A stretch of DNA of 64,000 nt from Sphingobium sp. 15-1 (lineage in GTDB: Bacteria; Pseudomonadota; Alphaproteobacteria; Sphingomonadales; Sphingomonadaceae). The stretch's first letter is position 1. The number at the start of each line of letters is the position of its first letter. The DNA lies in the NCBI RefSeq assembly GCF_013375535.1, contig NZ_JABXJG010000002.1, forward strand, positions 310,001 through 374,000. The letters are read 5' to 3'. Made by a program: the position numbers and the translations under genes. Positions 50,477 through 60,115 of the stretch are shown piece by piece. The notes below the pieces were generated by a model, which worked only from the letters and a program-made list of their open reading frames with translations, was not told the origin of the DNA and did not search any database.

Positions 50477-51673
50477 TCAGGCCGGATCGACCAGCAGGAT
50501 CAACCTGTCGCGCCCCCGGATCAGATTGTGCATAACCATCTCCTCCTCGACCAGATGGAAACGCTTCACGCGCCGGACCAGCACCTCCAACATGGTCCGG
50601 ATTTCCAGCTTGGCGAGATGCATGCCGGCGCACAAATGCATGCCATAGCCGAACGCGACATGATCCCGCGCATCGCGGGCGATGTCAAATTTCTCCGGCT
50701 CCTCGTACCGCCGTTCATCCCGATTGCCGCTGGCATAGACCATCAGCGCCCAATCGCCCTTACGCAAATGGGCGCCACCCAAGTCATGGTCCCGCGTCAG
50801 TTGGCGGCCGAATGCCCGCACCGGAGATTCCAGCCGCAAAGCCTCCTCGATCGCCCGGTTAATCCGTTCCGGATCGCTGCGCAGCCGGTCCCATTGCTCG
50901 GGATGCCGGGCAAAAAGCGACAGCGCATTGCCCAGCCCGTTGATCGTCGTGTCGAGCGCCGGACCGGTATAGTCCATCATCATCTTACGCGCTTCGTCAT
51001 GCGACAGATCGCCCGCATCGGCGGCGCGGAACAATCCCGCAGCCCACCCCTCCGGATCGAGCGCCTCGCGCGGCAGGCCGTGCAGATAGGTGAAGGCCTC
51101 CACCGCTATCTCGATGCCCGACAACGTCCGGGGGTGCCCCTCCGGACCGAGCGCGTCGAAAAGGCCCCCCGCCCACCGCAGCATGCTGGTCTTGCCCTCT
51201 TCCGTCAGGCCGACAAGGTCCGTGACCACCGTCAGCGGCAGGAACTGCGCAAGGTCGGGGATCGCATCGAACTCCCCCCTGGCGACGAGCTGATCGATCC
51301 GCTGCTCCGCGAGCGAGGCCAGACGGTCCTTCAGCGCGTTCAGCGCGCCGGGCAGCAGCGGCCGGTTGAACACGCGGCGCAGTCGGGCATGATCGGGATC
51401 GTCGGAGAAGATCATCACGCCTTCGCTGTTCCTCTTGGCTTCGGCGTTCATGCCGATCCCGGCGGTGGACGTGAATGTTGCGGAATCGAGGAGCGCCTCC
51501 CGCAATTCCCTGTGCCGGACGACCGCCCAACAGTCATGGCGGGTGAGCCAGACCGCAGGCCCGAGATCGCGCAATTGCTTGTAGTAAGGATAGGGGTTCG
51601 AAACGACTTCGTCCGACCAGAAGTCGATGTCCGAAGATGGAGTTTTGTTTTCGGCAAGCTGCGGCGCTTCCAT
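50477..51673 (-). CDS. Cytochrome P450
   Basis: A 398-aa soluble P450. N-terminal SDEVVSNPYPYYKQLRDLGPAVWL is typical of bacterial class I enzymes. The I-helix is GPALDTTINGLG (about 237-248), ExxR is Glu277-Arg280 (EEALRL), and the haem loop is FGYGMHLCAG with Cys348. It differs clearly from the tandem pair at 35-38 kb. It lies downstream of a TonB receptor, FAH hydrolase and VOC gene in the same orientation. No ferredoxin is linked. Confidence 0.92.
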   Translation of the reverse strand: MEAPQLAENKTPSSDIDFWSDEVVSNPYPYYKQLRDLGPAVWLTRHDCWAVVRHRELREALLDSATFTSTAGIGMNAEAKRNSEGVMIFSDDPDHARLRRVFNRPLLPGALNALKDRLASLAEQRIDQLVARGEFDAIPDLAQFLPLTVVTDLVGLTEEGKTSMLRWAGGLFDALGPEGHPRTLSGIEIAVEAFTYLHGLPREALDPEGWAAGLFRAADAGDLSHDEARKMMMDYTGPALDTTINGLGNALSLFARHPEQWDRLRSDPERINRAIEEALRLESPVRAFGRQLTRDHDLGGAHLRKGDWALMVYASGNRDERRYEEPEKFDIARDARDHVAFGYGMHLCAGMHLAKLEIRTMLEVLVRRVKRFHLVEEEMVMHNLIRGRDRLILLVDPA

Positions 51674-51701
51674 GACGTCATTCTCCTGTTTACAAACGGC
51701 A

Positions 51702-51734
51702 ATGTCGATCAGGACTGATCGTCCTGATCGACAT
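51702..51734. other. 14-bp perfect inverted repeat between receptor and P450 genes
   Basis: ATGTCGATCAGGAC and its exact reverse complement are separated by TGATC. It lies 29 bp upstream of the P450 start and 56 bp beyond the receptor stop. With no T-tract it could be either an operator for the P450 gene or a factor-dependent attenuator. Confidence 0.55.
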
Positions 51735-51789
51735 CGATGAAGGTTTTACCGCCCTTCCCCGCTCCATTTCAAAGCGGAAGGAAAGACAT

Positions 51790-54048
51790 TCAGAACGTCC
51801 GGGTCACGCTCAGGCCGAAGGTGCGGGGCGCGCCATAAGCCACCGTTCTGGAAAAGCCGAGCAACCCCAAATTGGTGTTCGCTCCGGCGAAATAAGTGTC
51901 GTCGGTCACATTCTTGACGAAGGCCGTGGCCGACCATCGATCGTCGCGCGAAGTCCAGCCCAAGTAGAAATTCACCATCGTCCGCGACGGCTGGGACATT
52001 TCGATCGTATTGAAGTGATTGAAATAGACCGTGTCGAACCAGGTCACGTTGACGCGGGGCGTAATGTCCCCAAAACCGGTCGCGATCCTGTATCCGATTT
52101 CGCCACCGACCTGATATTTCGGCGCGTCGGGCAATTGATTGCCTTTGAGGTTCTGCGAACCCAGGTCGGCAAAGGCCGGATCGATGTCCCTGAATTCCTT
52201 GAACTTGCCGTCGAGATAGGCTGCATTGAGTTGCAGGGTCAGGGCGTCGGAGGGCTTCGCCGTGATTTCCGTCTCGATACCGCGGACGCGCGCCTTGGTG
52301 GCGTTCTTGGTGACGATATTGATCCCGTCGATGATGCTTTCCTGCAAATCCTTATAGTCATAGTTGAACGCCGACAGATTGACGCGCAGCCTGCGGTCGA
52401 ACAGATCAGCCTTGATCCCGGCTTCGTAATTGGTCAGCTTTTCCGGGCGGAATGCAGGCTGTATACCGCCGACATTATAGCCCCCCGCCTTGAAGCCGCG
52501 CGAATAGGTGGCATAGAGATAGATGCCGGGCGTCGCCTTGTAGCTGAGCGTGACCTTGGGATCGAACGAGTCCCAGCTTGCCGACTGCGATCCCGCGCCG
52601 TTTCCGAACAGGCCGTTGGCGGGGTCGAATCCGGGACGAAGTGCATTGTCGAGCACGAAGGGGCTGAGCACGTCCACCTGATGCTGCTCGAAAATCGTCT
52701 TCTTTTCATCGCTGTAGCGCGCGCCGACGTCCAGTTCAAGCTTTTCGGTCAGGCGGATATTGGCTTGCGCGAACACCGCCTTGGCATTGGTCTTCACCCG
52801 GCCGTAGGAACCGTAAAATTCGTAGAGCGCATCGGGATCGACTAGTCCGTCGACGTGGAATGCGGCGCCGAACACGCTGCCCTTGAACGGAACCTGGTTG
52901 GTGGCGCTGTTCTTTTCATGAAAATAATAAGCGCCGATGATAAGATCTGCGAAATCGCCAATCTTCTGGGCCAGGCGAAGCTCGGTCGAGAAGACGTTCG
53001 ATGCTTCGTCGATATACATTTGCGACAGTTCGGCGGCGGACCCGTCGATATTGGTCTTCTGCGAAGCCGTGAAGTGACGATAGGCCGTCAGCAAGGTCAC
53101 GGTCGTGCTGTCCGACAGCTCCAGGTCCGCCTGACCCGAAAAGCCGTAGGTCTCGATGCGCCGGCGCGGGCCGAAACCGGCAGCATCCTGCGGATCGTCC
53201 GGAACCTCCGCGCCCAGCAGTTCGACGGACGTCGGAATGGCCGAATTGCCCCGCCCGGCATAGCGATAGCCGCCGTCATTCTCACGCGAAATGCTGTAAT
53301 CGCCGGTCAGCCTGACCGTCAGCGCTGAACTGGGGTCGAACTTCAGCTTTGCCCGGACGCTGCGCGAATTCTCGTCATTCACGTCGGCGCCGGTCGTGAT
53401 GTTCCTGCCATAGCCATTGCGGTCGACGGTCCGGAAGGAAATCCGCGCCTGGATCGTCGGGGACAGCGGGCCGCCCACCGCGCCTTCCGTGCCGATCAGG
53501 CCATAATTGCCGACGCTGCCGGTGAAATAGCCGTTCAGGCTGTCGCCCGGATCACGGCTGAGCACATTGATCGTCCCGGCGATGGCGTTGCGTCCGTAAA
53601 GCGTTCCTTGCGGTCCGCGCAGCACCTCCACGCGGTCGATGTCATAGAAGCCAAGCAATGCCGCTTGGTTCCGCGCCAGATAGACGCCGTCCTGATAGAG
53701 CGCGACGCGCGGTTCGCCGCCGGGGGAAATGGCATTATAGCCGATGCCGCGAATGGAGATCTTCGCATCGCTGCTGACGCGATTGAAGTTCAGGTTCGGA
53801 ATATTGGAACTGAGGCTTTCGATATTGGTGATGTTCTTCTCGCGCAGCGCTTCCCCGCCCACGGCCGAAATCGCGATCGGCGTCGTCTGCACCGAAGACA
53901 ATCGCCGCTCCGCCGTGACGACGATGTCGACGATTCCGCCCTGGGCATCCGTGGTCTGCGCTGCGGCGGATCGTTCCTGCGCGATGGCCGTGCCGTGCAT
54001 GGCCACCGATGCCAGCGCGACGGTCGAAAGCAAAATCCCTTTCATCAT
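51790..54048 (-). CDS. TonB-dependent outer-membrane receptor (P450/FAH-linked)
   Basis: About 752 aa from the ATG at 54048, which follows AGGGGAGAGGGAAG (54045 is equally possible). The signal peptide is LLSTVALASVAMHGTAIAQ, then VDIVVTAERRLSSVQTTPIAIS. The plug includes IDRVEVLRGPQGTLYGRNAIAGTINVLSRDPG, and the barrel ends in Phe (VTRTF). It probably brings in the substrate handled by the P450 and hydrolase genes of the same leftward run. Confidence 0.93.
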   Translation of the reverse strand: MMKGILLSTVALASVAMHGTAIAQERSAAAQTTDAQGGIVDIVVTAERRLSSVQTTPIAISAVGGEALREKNITNIESLSSNIPNLNFNRVSSDAKISIRGIGYNAISPGGEPRVALYQDGVYLARNQAALLGFYDIDRVEVLRGPQGTLYGRNAIAGTINVLSRDPGDSLNGYFTGSVGNYGLIGTEGAVGGPLSPTIQARISFRTVDRNGYGRNITTGADVNDENSRSVRAKLKFDPSSALTVRLTGDYSISRENDGGYRYAGRGNSAIPTSVELLGAEVPDDPQDAAGFGPRRRIETYGFSGQADLELSDSTTVTLLTAYRHFTASQKTNIDGSAAELSQMYIDEASNVFSTELRLAQKIGDFADLIIGAYYFHEKNSATNQVPFKGSVFGAAFHVDGLVDPDALYEFYGSYGRVKTNAKAVFAQANIRLTEKLELDVGARYSDEKKTIFEQHQVDVLSPFVLDNALRPGFDPANGLFGNGAGSQSASWDSFDPKVTLSYKATPGIYLYATYSRGFKAGGYNVGGIQPAFRPEKLTNYEAGIKADLFDRRLRVNLSAFNYDYKDLQESIIDGINIVTKNATKARVRGIETEITAKPSDALTLQLNAAYLDGKFKEFRDIDPAFADLGSQNLKGNQLPDAPKYQVGGEIGYRIATGFGDITPRVNVTWFDTVYFNHFNTIEMSQPSRTMVNFYLGWTSRDDRWSATAFVKNVTDDTYFAGANTNLGLLGFSRTVAYGAPRTFGLSVTRTF

Positions 54049-54104
54049 CTTCCCTCTCCCCTTTCTAGGGTTCGTTTTCATTATCGTTCGATTATGGATT
54101 GGAC

Positions 54105-55067
54105 CTATTGGGCGCGGACCACCCGGTTTCTGAGAATGCCGATATTCTCGACCTCCAGCTCGACGGTGTCGCCAGCGGACAAGGATCGCCCCAGTTCGAA
54201 CCCGCAGCCGCCCAGCACTGTGCCCGAGCCGATTATCTCGCCCGGCCAGATCGTCTTTTCGCGGCTGAACTGCGCGATGGCGTCCTCGAACCTGTGATAC
54301 ATGGAGCCGGTATTGCCCCGGGTCCATCGCTCGCCGTTGATCGTGGCGGTCATGACCAGATCATAGGGGTCTTCCATCTCGTCGGGCGTGGCGATGCACG
54401 GCCCCAGTCCCCAGCTTCCCGGAAAATCCTTGCCCTCGCCCGGCCCGTTCATCGTGTACATCAGCGGCATCTGGACATCGCGCGCCGACCAGTCGTTGAG
54501 GATGGTGTAGCCGAAGATATGCTCCTCCGCTCTCTCCCGCGGGATGTCCCTGGCCGGGCGGCCGATGATGCAGGCCCATTCCAGTTCGAAGTCGATATAA
54601 TCCGAATAGCTTGGCCAGACGATGTCCACGCCCGTCCCGCTCACCGAAGTGTGATCGGCGTTATAATAGACGCATTGCTTCTTGAAAGTCGGATTGAGAT
54701 GATATTTGCCGGACGCGATCAGCCGGTCATAGGCGGCTTCGGGGTCGCTCTCCTCGGCGGCTGCCCGCCGCGCCATCTGTTCCAGCACGATTTCCATATG
54801 TTCGAGCATGAGGCTGCAATCGCGCAGGCGGACGGGCCGTGGCAGCGGCGCCAGGATCGACACGTCCGCCAAGGCGCGCATGGCGCCGGCATCCGCCTTA
54901 CCGATTGTCGCGCGCGCGGCGTCCCACGCCTCCGGACCTGCGTCGATCAGGGCCTGCATCGACGCGAAGGCCGGAACCGGGTTCGCGGCGGCCAGATCGA
55001 GCACCTGGTCCTCCACCAGCGCGCCGAGCCGCTGCCCATCCAGATTGGCGAACGTTACCAGCTTCAT
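54105..55067 (-). CDS. Fumarylacetoacetate hydrolase (FAH)-family protein
   Basis: A 320-aa protein. The N-terminal cap (MKLVTFANLDGQRLGALVEDQVLDL) precedes the FAH catalytic domain: YNADHTSVSGTGVDIVWPSYSDYIDFELEWACIIG with the metal-binding acidic residues, FGYTILNDWSARDVQ, and WPGEIIGSGTVLGGCG. Members hydrolyse or decarboxylate acylpyruvates and related 2-oxo acids after ring opening. It is preceded by a VOC gene and followed by a receptor gene. The start is supported by GGAG. Confidence 0.9.
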   Translation of the reverse strand: MKLVTFANLDGQRLGALVEDQVLDLAAANPVPAFASMQALIDAGPEAWDAARATIGKADAGAMRALADVSILAPLPRPVRLRDCSLMLEHMEIVLEQMARRAAAEESDPEAAYDRLIASGKYHLNPTFKKQCVYYNADHTSVSGTGVDIVWPSYSDYIDFELEWACIIGRPARDIPRERAEEHIFGYTILNDWSARDVQMPLMYTMNGPGEGKDFPGSWGLGPCIATPDEMEDPYDLVMTATINGERWTRGNTGSMYHRFEDAIAQFSREKTIWPGEIIGSGTVLGGCGFELGRSLSAGDTVELEVENIGILRNRVVRAQ

Positions 55068-55156
55068 GACAACTCCATGGCATAGGGTTTCCGAACCCGC
55101 CCCGGCGGGATCGAATGACATCTTGTCCGTCTGTGCGCCGGTGCGGCGCGCTGCGG

Positions 55157-55756
55157 CTATGGGCGGAACGGGGGCGGCATGACCTTCGCGATGTCGCTGC
55201 GCCACTGCCCGATCGACTTGAAGCCGGGGCTGGCCCGGCACATGTCCTCGGTTTCCCGGACGATCTCCTCGTCGCTCTTGTTCAGATCGAGCGGCACGTA
55301 AAAGGGCTGGTTGGCATACCAGTCGGTATCGACGAAGAACTCGATATAATTGCCCTCCGGATCATGCGCGTAGACGCTCCACGCATTGCCGTGCGCCGCA
55401 GAGGTGATCCCCGTCGCGCCGCCCTCCTCCAGCCGGACTTTCATGTCCCGCAAGTCGGCAAGCGACGGCATCTTGAAGGAGATTTGCTGGATGACCGGCC
55501 CGAATTCGGGGTTGATCGTATTTTTGGGCAAATGGGGCGGGCGGCCGTTGGTCAGCACGATCTGATGATGATCCTCCGGATCGCGCGACATGAAAACGAC
55601 CTTGAGATCCCCGAAATCGCCCCGGTCGGTAATCGCGAAGCCAAGAACGTCGACATAGAAGCGCGCCATCACGTCCACATCCATCGCGACCAGCCCGATG
55701 TGAGAGAATTTCAGCATCGGGGGGGATTTTACCGTCGTGCTGGCTTCCTGTGTCAT
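55157..55756 (-). CDS. VOC-family metalloenzyme (extradiol dioxygenase/lyase-like)
   Basis: A 199-aa protein starting with GGGAGGAG at a good distance. It has KFSHIGLVAMDVDVMARFYVDVLGF (first metal His), DHHQIVLTNGRP and AWSVYAHDPEGNYIEFFVDTDWY (C-terminal Glu ligand). The C-terminal 45 residues (EEIVRETEDMCRASPGFKSIGQWRSD) are a helical extension. Its place before an FAH hydrolase gene suggests a ring-opening or isomerising step. The substrate is unknown. Confidence 0.85.
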   Translation of the reverse strand: MTQEASTTVKSPPMLKFSHIGLVAMDVDVMARFYVDVLGFAITDRGDFGDLKVVFMSRDPEDHHQIVLTNGRPPHLPKNTINPEFGPVIQQISFKMPSLADLRDMKVRLEEGGATGITSAAHGNAWSVYAHDPEGNYIEFFVDTDWYANQPFYVPLDLNKSDEEIVRETEDMCRASPGFKSIGQWRSDIAKVMPPPFRP

Positions 55757-56074
55757 ACCTCTCCTCCCGGCTGCTCGTCACATGCCGCTTTTCTCCTCCT
55801 TTTCTATGCACAGGGCGTCAGGCCGTCAGATGAGAAGTGCCGAACCCCGATACCCAAAATGGCGGCATTACCCTGCCAATCCGCGATTTTCGGCCCGAAA
55901 CAGACTCGCGCCAGGTCGCGGACGTATCGCCGCCGCGGCTTGCTAAGGCCCTGCGCCCATATGCCGGGTATCGGACGACCGCTTTTCTGATCGCCCGACC
56001 GTCGCCTGCCTGTCCTAATGAACGGCCCGTTGCAGTCCTGCAAAGCAGGATGCCTGGGAAAAGGTTATAGGAAC
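55757..56074. promoter_or_regulatory. Divergent control region between the VOC/FAH and ABM operons
   Basis: A 318-bp gene-free region must hold promoters for both directions. CCGATACCC (55847-55855) and its reverse complement GGGTATCGG (55966-55974) lie 110 bp apart, a possible pair of operator half-sites. A small GC-rich hairpin (GTCCTGCAAAGCAGGA) sits close to the rightward start. No promoter hexamers are convincing. Confidence 0.35.
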
Positions 56075-56374
56075 ATGGTCATAGAAAATGCCGTCATCAC
56101 CATCGCGCCCGCCAACGCCGCCGCTTTCGAGCGCGCGGTTGGCGAATGCGTGGAGATTTTCCGCGCGGCCAAGGGCTGTCTCGGCATGGCGCTCGACCGC
56201 ATTGTCGATCAGCCGGGCCGATACCGGCTGCTGATCAAATGGGAGAGCAAGGCTCATCATGCGCCCCAATTCTGGGAATCGCCCGGCTTTCAGCAATGGC
56301 GGGCGCAGGTGGCGCATTTCTTCGTCGAAACCCCGATGCTCGAATATGACGAGCCGGTCGAGACCTACTTCTGA
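56075..56374 (+). CDS. Antibiotic biosynthesis monooxygenase (ABM)-fold protein
   Basis: A 99-aa ferredoxin-like-fold protein: IENAVITIAPANAAAFERAVGECVEIFRAAKGCLGMALDR, GRYRLLIKWESKAHHAPQFWESPGFQQWR. Members are cofactorless quinol or polyketide monooxygenases, or degradation accessories. Its TGA stop overlaps the next ATG by one base, so it is coupled to the amidohydrolase gene. Confidence 0.8.
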   Translation: MVIENAVITIAPANAAAFERAVGECVEIFRAAKGCLGMALDRIVDQPGRYRLLIKWESKAHHAPQFWESPGFQQWRAQVAHFFVETPMLEYDEPVETYF

Positions 56375-57429
56375 TGCCGCCTGTCACGATCGGCAAGCCC
56401 ATGCAGGGACATGACGAACAGCCGCTCTACCCCGACCTGCCTGTGATCGACAGCGCCCATCATCTGGTCGACCGGGTCAGCGACGCCATCGCGCCGGTTC
56501 TGGGGCTGCGACGTTTCCTTATCGACGATTATCTCGATTATCTGAGCAGCGGCCACAATGTCATCGCTTCCGTCGCAACCGAAGGCCTGTCCATGTATCG
56601 CGCGACCGGGCCGGAGGAACTGCGCTGCGTAGGCGAGACGGAATTTCTCAACGGTCAGGCGGCCATGGCGGCCAGCGGGCTTTACGGACCGTGCCTGGTC
56701 GGGGCCGGGATCATCGCCGCCATCGATTGCCGAAGGGGCGATTGGGTGCCCCGGATAGTGGAGCATCAGATCGCGGCGGCCCCGCAGCGGCTGAAAGGCT
56801 TTCGCCAGTCCGCCCTGTGGGACGCCGATCCGTCGATCCTCGGCGGCATCTTCGATTGCGGGGAAAGCCTCTATCGCCAGGAGGAATTTCTTCGCGGCTT
56901 TGTCCATATTGCGCGGTCGGGATATGCTTTCGATGCCTTCGTCCTTGCTCCCAAGCTGTCCGACGTCCTTTTCCTCGCCTCGCGCTTTCCCGATACGCCG
57001 ATCGTCCTCAACCATGTCGGGCAGCCGATCGGCATAGGGGCGCATGACGGGCGCATGGAGGAAGAATTTCCACAATGGCGGCGCGACATGGCAAAGATCG
57101 CGGCCTGCGAGAATGTTTCGGTCAAGCTGGGTGGGCTGGGGTCCTATCTGCTGGGATCGAGCCTGTTCAGGGCGCAGCCGCCCGCAACCTCGGAGCAACT
57201 GGCCGCGCAATGGCGGCCCTATGTGGAAACCGTCATCGACCTGTTCGGGGCGAGCCGCTGCATGTTCGAAAGCAACCGGCCCACCGACGACGTCGGCAGC
57301 TTCGGCACGCTCTGCAACGCCTATAAGCGCATCACGGCGGGCTGCTCCGCAGACGAGCGGCGCCAGATTTTCGCCGGGACCGCACAACGCATCTATCATC
57401 TTGAAATCGAGGAGCTTTCCCGGCCATGA
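56374..57429 (+). CDS. Amidohydrolase-2-family (lactonase-like) protein with altered metal motif
   Basis: A 351-aa TIM-barrel protein related to 2-pyrone-4,6-dicarboxylate and sugar-lactone lactonases. Shared family features are HIARSGYAFDAFVLAPKLSDVLFLA, PIVLNHVGQPIG, NVSVKLGGLGSYL and SRCMFESNRPTDDVG. The N-terminal metal motif, DTHHH in the paralog at 63686, reads Asp26-Ser-Ala-His-His here, so the first metal-binding His is Ala28. It may still bind metal through the remaining residues or work without metal, as some lactonases of this family do. A start at 56401 is an alternative. Confidence 0.83.
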   Translation: MPPVTIGKPMQGHDEQPLYPDLPVIDSAHHLVDRVSDAIAPVLGLRRFLIDDYLDYLSSGHNVIASVATEGLSMYRATGPEELRCVGETEFLNGQAAMAASGLYGPCLVGAGIIAAIDCRRGDWVPRIVEHQIAAAPQRLKGFRQSALWDADPSILGGIFDCGESLYRQEEFLRGFVHIARSGYAFDAFVLAPKLSDVLFLASRFPDTPIVLNHVGQPIGIGAHDGRMEEEFPQWRRDMAKIAACENVSVKLGGLGSYLLGSSLFRAQPPATSEQLAAQWRPYVETVIDLFGASRCMFESNRPTDDVGSFGTLCNAYKRITAGCSADERRQIFAGTAQRIYHLEIEELSRP

Positions 57430-58478
57430 AATATAAGCAGATGGGATCGACAGGCCTGTTCGTGTCCGAAATTTGCCTTGGCGCCATGACCTTTGGCGGC
57501 GATCCGAATGCGCAGGCATTTCGCGGCATGGGCCATATGACGCAGGAACAGGTCGACGCCGTGGTCGAACGCGCGCTGGACGCCGGGGTGAACTTCATCG
57601 ACACGGCGGACACCTATTTTCAGGGCCAGTCCGAACGCATGCTGGGCCAGGCGCTCAAGAATCTGGGCGTTGCGCGAAAGGATGTGATCATCTCCACCAA
57701 GACGTCCGGGATCGTGGGGAACGGTCCGAACGACCGGGGCGCATCGCGAGGGCACATCATGGACGCGGTCCAGTTCAGCCTGGAGCGGCTCCAGACCGAC
57801 CATATCGATCTTTATCAGATTCACCAGACCGATACCGTCACTCCGCTGGACGAGACCCTGCGGGCGCTGGACGATCTGCGCAGCCAGGGGCTGATCCGCT
57901 ATTTCGGAGCGTCGAACTGGCATGGCTGGCGGATCGCCCGGGCGATCGGCATCAGCGAGGCCAGAAATTACGGCCGGCTGGAAACGATACAGGCCTATTA
58001 TTCGATAGCCGGGCGCGACGTGGAAAGGGAAATCGTGCCGTTGATCAAGGCCGAGGGACTGGGCCTGATGGTCTGGTCGCCGCTGGCGGGCGGGCTGCTG
58101 TCGGGCAAGTTCGGGCCGGGCGCCCCGGCGCCGGAGGACTCGCGGCGCGCTACGTTCGACTTCCCGCCGGTCGATACGGAGCGCGCATGGCCCATCGTCG
58201 CGGTCATGCGCGAGATCGGGGATGCGCATAGCGTATCGGTGGCGCGGGTGGCGCTGGCCTGGACGCTGGCGAAGCCTCATGTGATGTCGGTCATCATCGG
58301 CGCGAAGAATAGCGGGCAGCTTGACGACAATCTCGCCGCGGCCGAGTTGACCCTGTCGCCGGAGGAGATGAAACGGCTGGACGATGTCAGCGCCCTGAAG
58401 CCGGAATATCCGGGCTGGATGCTTAGCTTTTTGGGCGATAGCCGGGTTCCCAAGCCGTTCGAGCGCAAGCGGCAATGA
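57426..58478 (+). CDS. Aldo/keto reductase
   Basis: A 350-aa (alpha/beta)8 oxidoreductase. The catalytic tetrad is Asp59, Tyr64 (FIDTADTY), Lys92 (ISTKTS) and His133 (LYQIHQTD). SNWHGWRIARA, VWSPLAGGLLSGKF and the C-terminal SVIIGAKNSGQLDDNLAAAE bind NADP(H). It reduces a ketone or aldehyde or runs in reverse on an alcohol. The start overlaps the amidohydrolase stop (ATGA). Confidence 0.92.
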   Translation: MKYKQMGSTGLFVSEICLGAMTFGGDPNAQAFRGMGHMTQEQVDAVVERALDAGVNFIDTADTYFQGQSERMLGQALKNLGVARKDVIISTKTSGIVGNGPNDRGASRGHIMDAVQFSLERLQTDHIDLYQIHQTDTVTPLDETLRALDDLRSQGLIRYFGASNWHGWRIARAIGISEARNYGRLETIQAYYSIAGRDVEREIVPLIKAEGLGLMVWSPLAGGLLSGKFGPGAPAPEDSRRATFDFPPVDTERAWPIVAVMREIGDAHSVSVARVALAWTLAKPHVMSVIIGAKNSGQLDDNLAAAELTLSPEEMKRLDDVSALKPEYPGWMLSFLGDSRVPKPFERKRQ

Positions 58479-58485
58479 CTGGAGC

Positions 58486-58505
58486 CGGCCCTTTCCACAG
58501 GGCCG
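58486..58505 (+). terminator. Short hairpin after the aldo/keto reductase gene
   Basis: CGGCCCT and AGGGCCG form a 7-bp stem around TTCCAC just past the stop. There is no T-tract, so termination may be partial and the downstream CoA-transferase genes may still be read from the same promoter. Confidence 0.45.
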
Positions 58506-58691
58506 ATTCCACCTATCGAATGCAGGGCGTGCACCAGTTTCAGGTATCGCGAGACCGGAATTTTCATCTGACGAGCGCGCTTTTCCTGCCTTAGTCGCTG
58601 GGCCGACCGATTGCCGCCCCGCCATGCCCATTCGCCTGCATGAAGGGGGCCATAGCCATAATCCGGCCGGGACGAGGAACGAAGAGGAAGA

Positions 58692-59396
58692 ATGACGAAC
58701 AAGGTCTACAGGGATTCAGCCTCGGCGCTGACCGGCCTGCTGCGGGACGGCATGACGATCATATCCGGCGGATTCGGCATATGCGGCATTCCGGACTCGC
58801 TGCTCGCCGCCATCGAGGATTCCGGCGTCAGGGATCTGACGATCGTCACGAACAATCCGGGGCTGGACGGCATGGGCGTCGGCCGGCTGGTGAATTCCCG
58901 CCAGGTCAGGAAGCTCATCGCCTCCTATGCCGGGGAGAATGCGACCTTTGCGAAACAATATCTCGCGGGGGAAGTCGAGCTGGAATATTGCCCGCAGGGT
59001 TCGCTGGTCGAGCGCATCCGGGCAGGCGGTTCGGGCATTCCCGCCTTCTACACGCCGACCGGCGTCGGCACGCAGGTGGCCGAAGGCAAGGAAACGCGCA
59101 TCTTCGAAGGGCGCGAATATCTGCTGGAGCGCGGGATATTCGGTGATCTGGCCGTGATCCATGCCTGGAAGGGCGATAGCGAGGGCAATCTGGTCTACCG
59201 GATGACCGCGCGGAACTTCAATCCCGTGATGGCCACGGCGGCGAAGGTGACGGTCGCGGAAGTCGAACATCTCGTGGAGCCGGGAGAGATCGACCCCGAT
59301 CACATCGTCACCCCCGGAATCTTCGTCAAGCGCATGGTGCAAGTGCCCGATCCCTTCAAGCACATCGAAAAGCGCACCGTCCGCCAACGCGCCTGA
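58692..59396 (+). CDS. 3-oxoacid CoA-transferase subunit A
   Basis: A 234-aa protein of standard SCOT alpha-subunit length. Typical segments are [53 protein letters not shown] [19 protein letters not shown] and [24 protein letters not shown]. With subunit B it moves CoA from succinyl-CoA (or similar) to a carboxylic acid. The paired gene starts 10 bp downstream. The acid is presumably an intermediate of the local pathway. Confidence 0.92.
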   Translation: MTNKVYRDSASALTGLLRDGMTIISGGFGICGIPDSLLAAIEDSGVRDLTIVTNNPGLDGMGVGRLVNSRQVRKLIASYAGENATFAKQYLAGEVELEYCPQGSLVERIRAGGSGIPAFYTPTGVGTQVAEGKETRIFEGREYLLERGIFGDLAVIHAWKGDSEGNLVYRMTARNFNPVMATAAKVTVAEVEHLVEPGEIDPDHIVTPGIFVKRMVQVPDPFKHIEKRTVRQRA

Positions 59397-59406
59397 GAGG
59401 AAGAAC

Positions 59407-60051
59407 ATGCCCTGGAATCGCGAACAAATAGCAGCCCGAGCCGCCCAGGAACTGAAAGACGGATTTTACGTCAATCTGGGCATCGGCATTCCCACGCTGG
59501 TCGCCAACATGATCCCGGAAGGCGTGTCGATCCAGCTTCATTCGGAAAACGGCATGCTCGGCATGGGGCCCTTTCCCTATGCGGGCGAGGAGGATGCCGA
59601 CCTTATCAATGCGGGCAAGGAGACGGTCACGAAGATTCCGACCACGTCCTTTTTCGACAGCGCGATGAGCTTTGGCATGATGCGCGGCGGCCATATCGAC
59701 ATCTCGATCCTGGGCGGCCTGCAAGTGTCGGAGAAGGGCGACCTCGCCAACTGGACGATCCCCGGCAAGATGGTGAAGGGCATGGGCGGCGCGATGGACC
59801 TGGTTGCCGGCGTGCCGCGCATCGTCGTCGTGATGGAGCATGAGGCGAAGGGCCAGTCCCGGATCGTCAGCGAATGCACATTGCCGCTGACGGGCAGGCA
59901 GGTGGTGGACCTGGTCATCACCGATCTCGCCGTGTTCGAGGTCGATCCCGCGCAGACGCCGTCGCTGAAGTTGATCGAACTGGCGCCCGGCGTTTCCGCC
60001 GGAGAGGTCAGGCAGAAGACCGGCGCGGCTTATGTCGAGGCCCTGAACTGA
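59407..60051 (+). CDS. 3-oxoacid CoA-transferase subunit B
   Basis: A 214-aa protein with the SCOT beta-subunit active site [11 protein letters not shown], where Glu47 is the catalytic glutamate that forms the enzyme-CoA thioester. Further motifs are [32 protein letters not shown] and GAMDLVAG. It completes the heterodimer with the preceding subunit. GAGAGGAAG precedes the start. Confidence 0.94.
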   Translation: MPWNREQIAARAAQELKDGFYVNLGIGIPTLVANMIPEGVSIQLHSENGMLGMGPFPYAGEEDADLINAGKETVTKIPTTSFFDSAMSFGMMRGGHIDISILGGLQVSEKGDLANWTIPGKMVKGMGGAMDLVAGVPRIVVVMEHEAKGQSRIVSECTLPLTGRQVVDLVITDLAVFEVDPAQTPSLKLIELAPGVSAGEVRQKTGAAYVEALN

Positions 60052-60115
60052 ACGCCACGCCGGACCGGCGCCGATCCGCCATGTCGCGGAACTGAAAAGA
60101 CAAGGATGAGGAACG

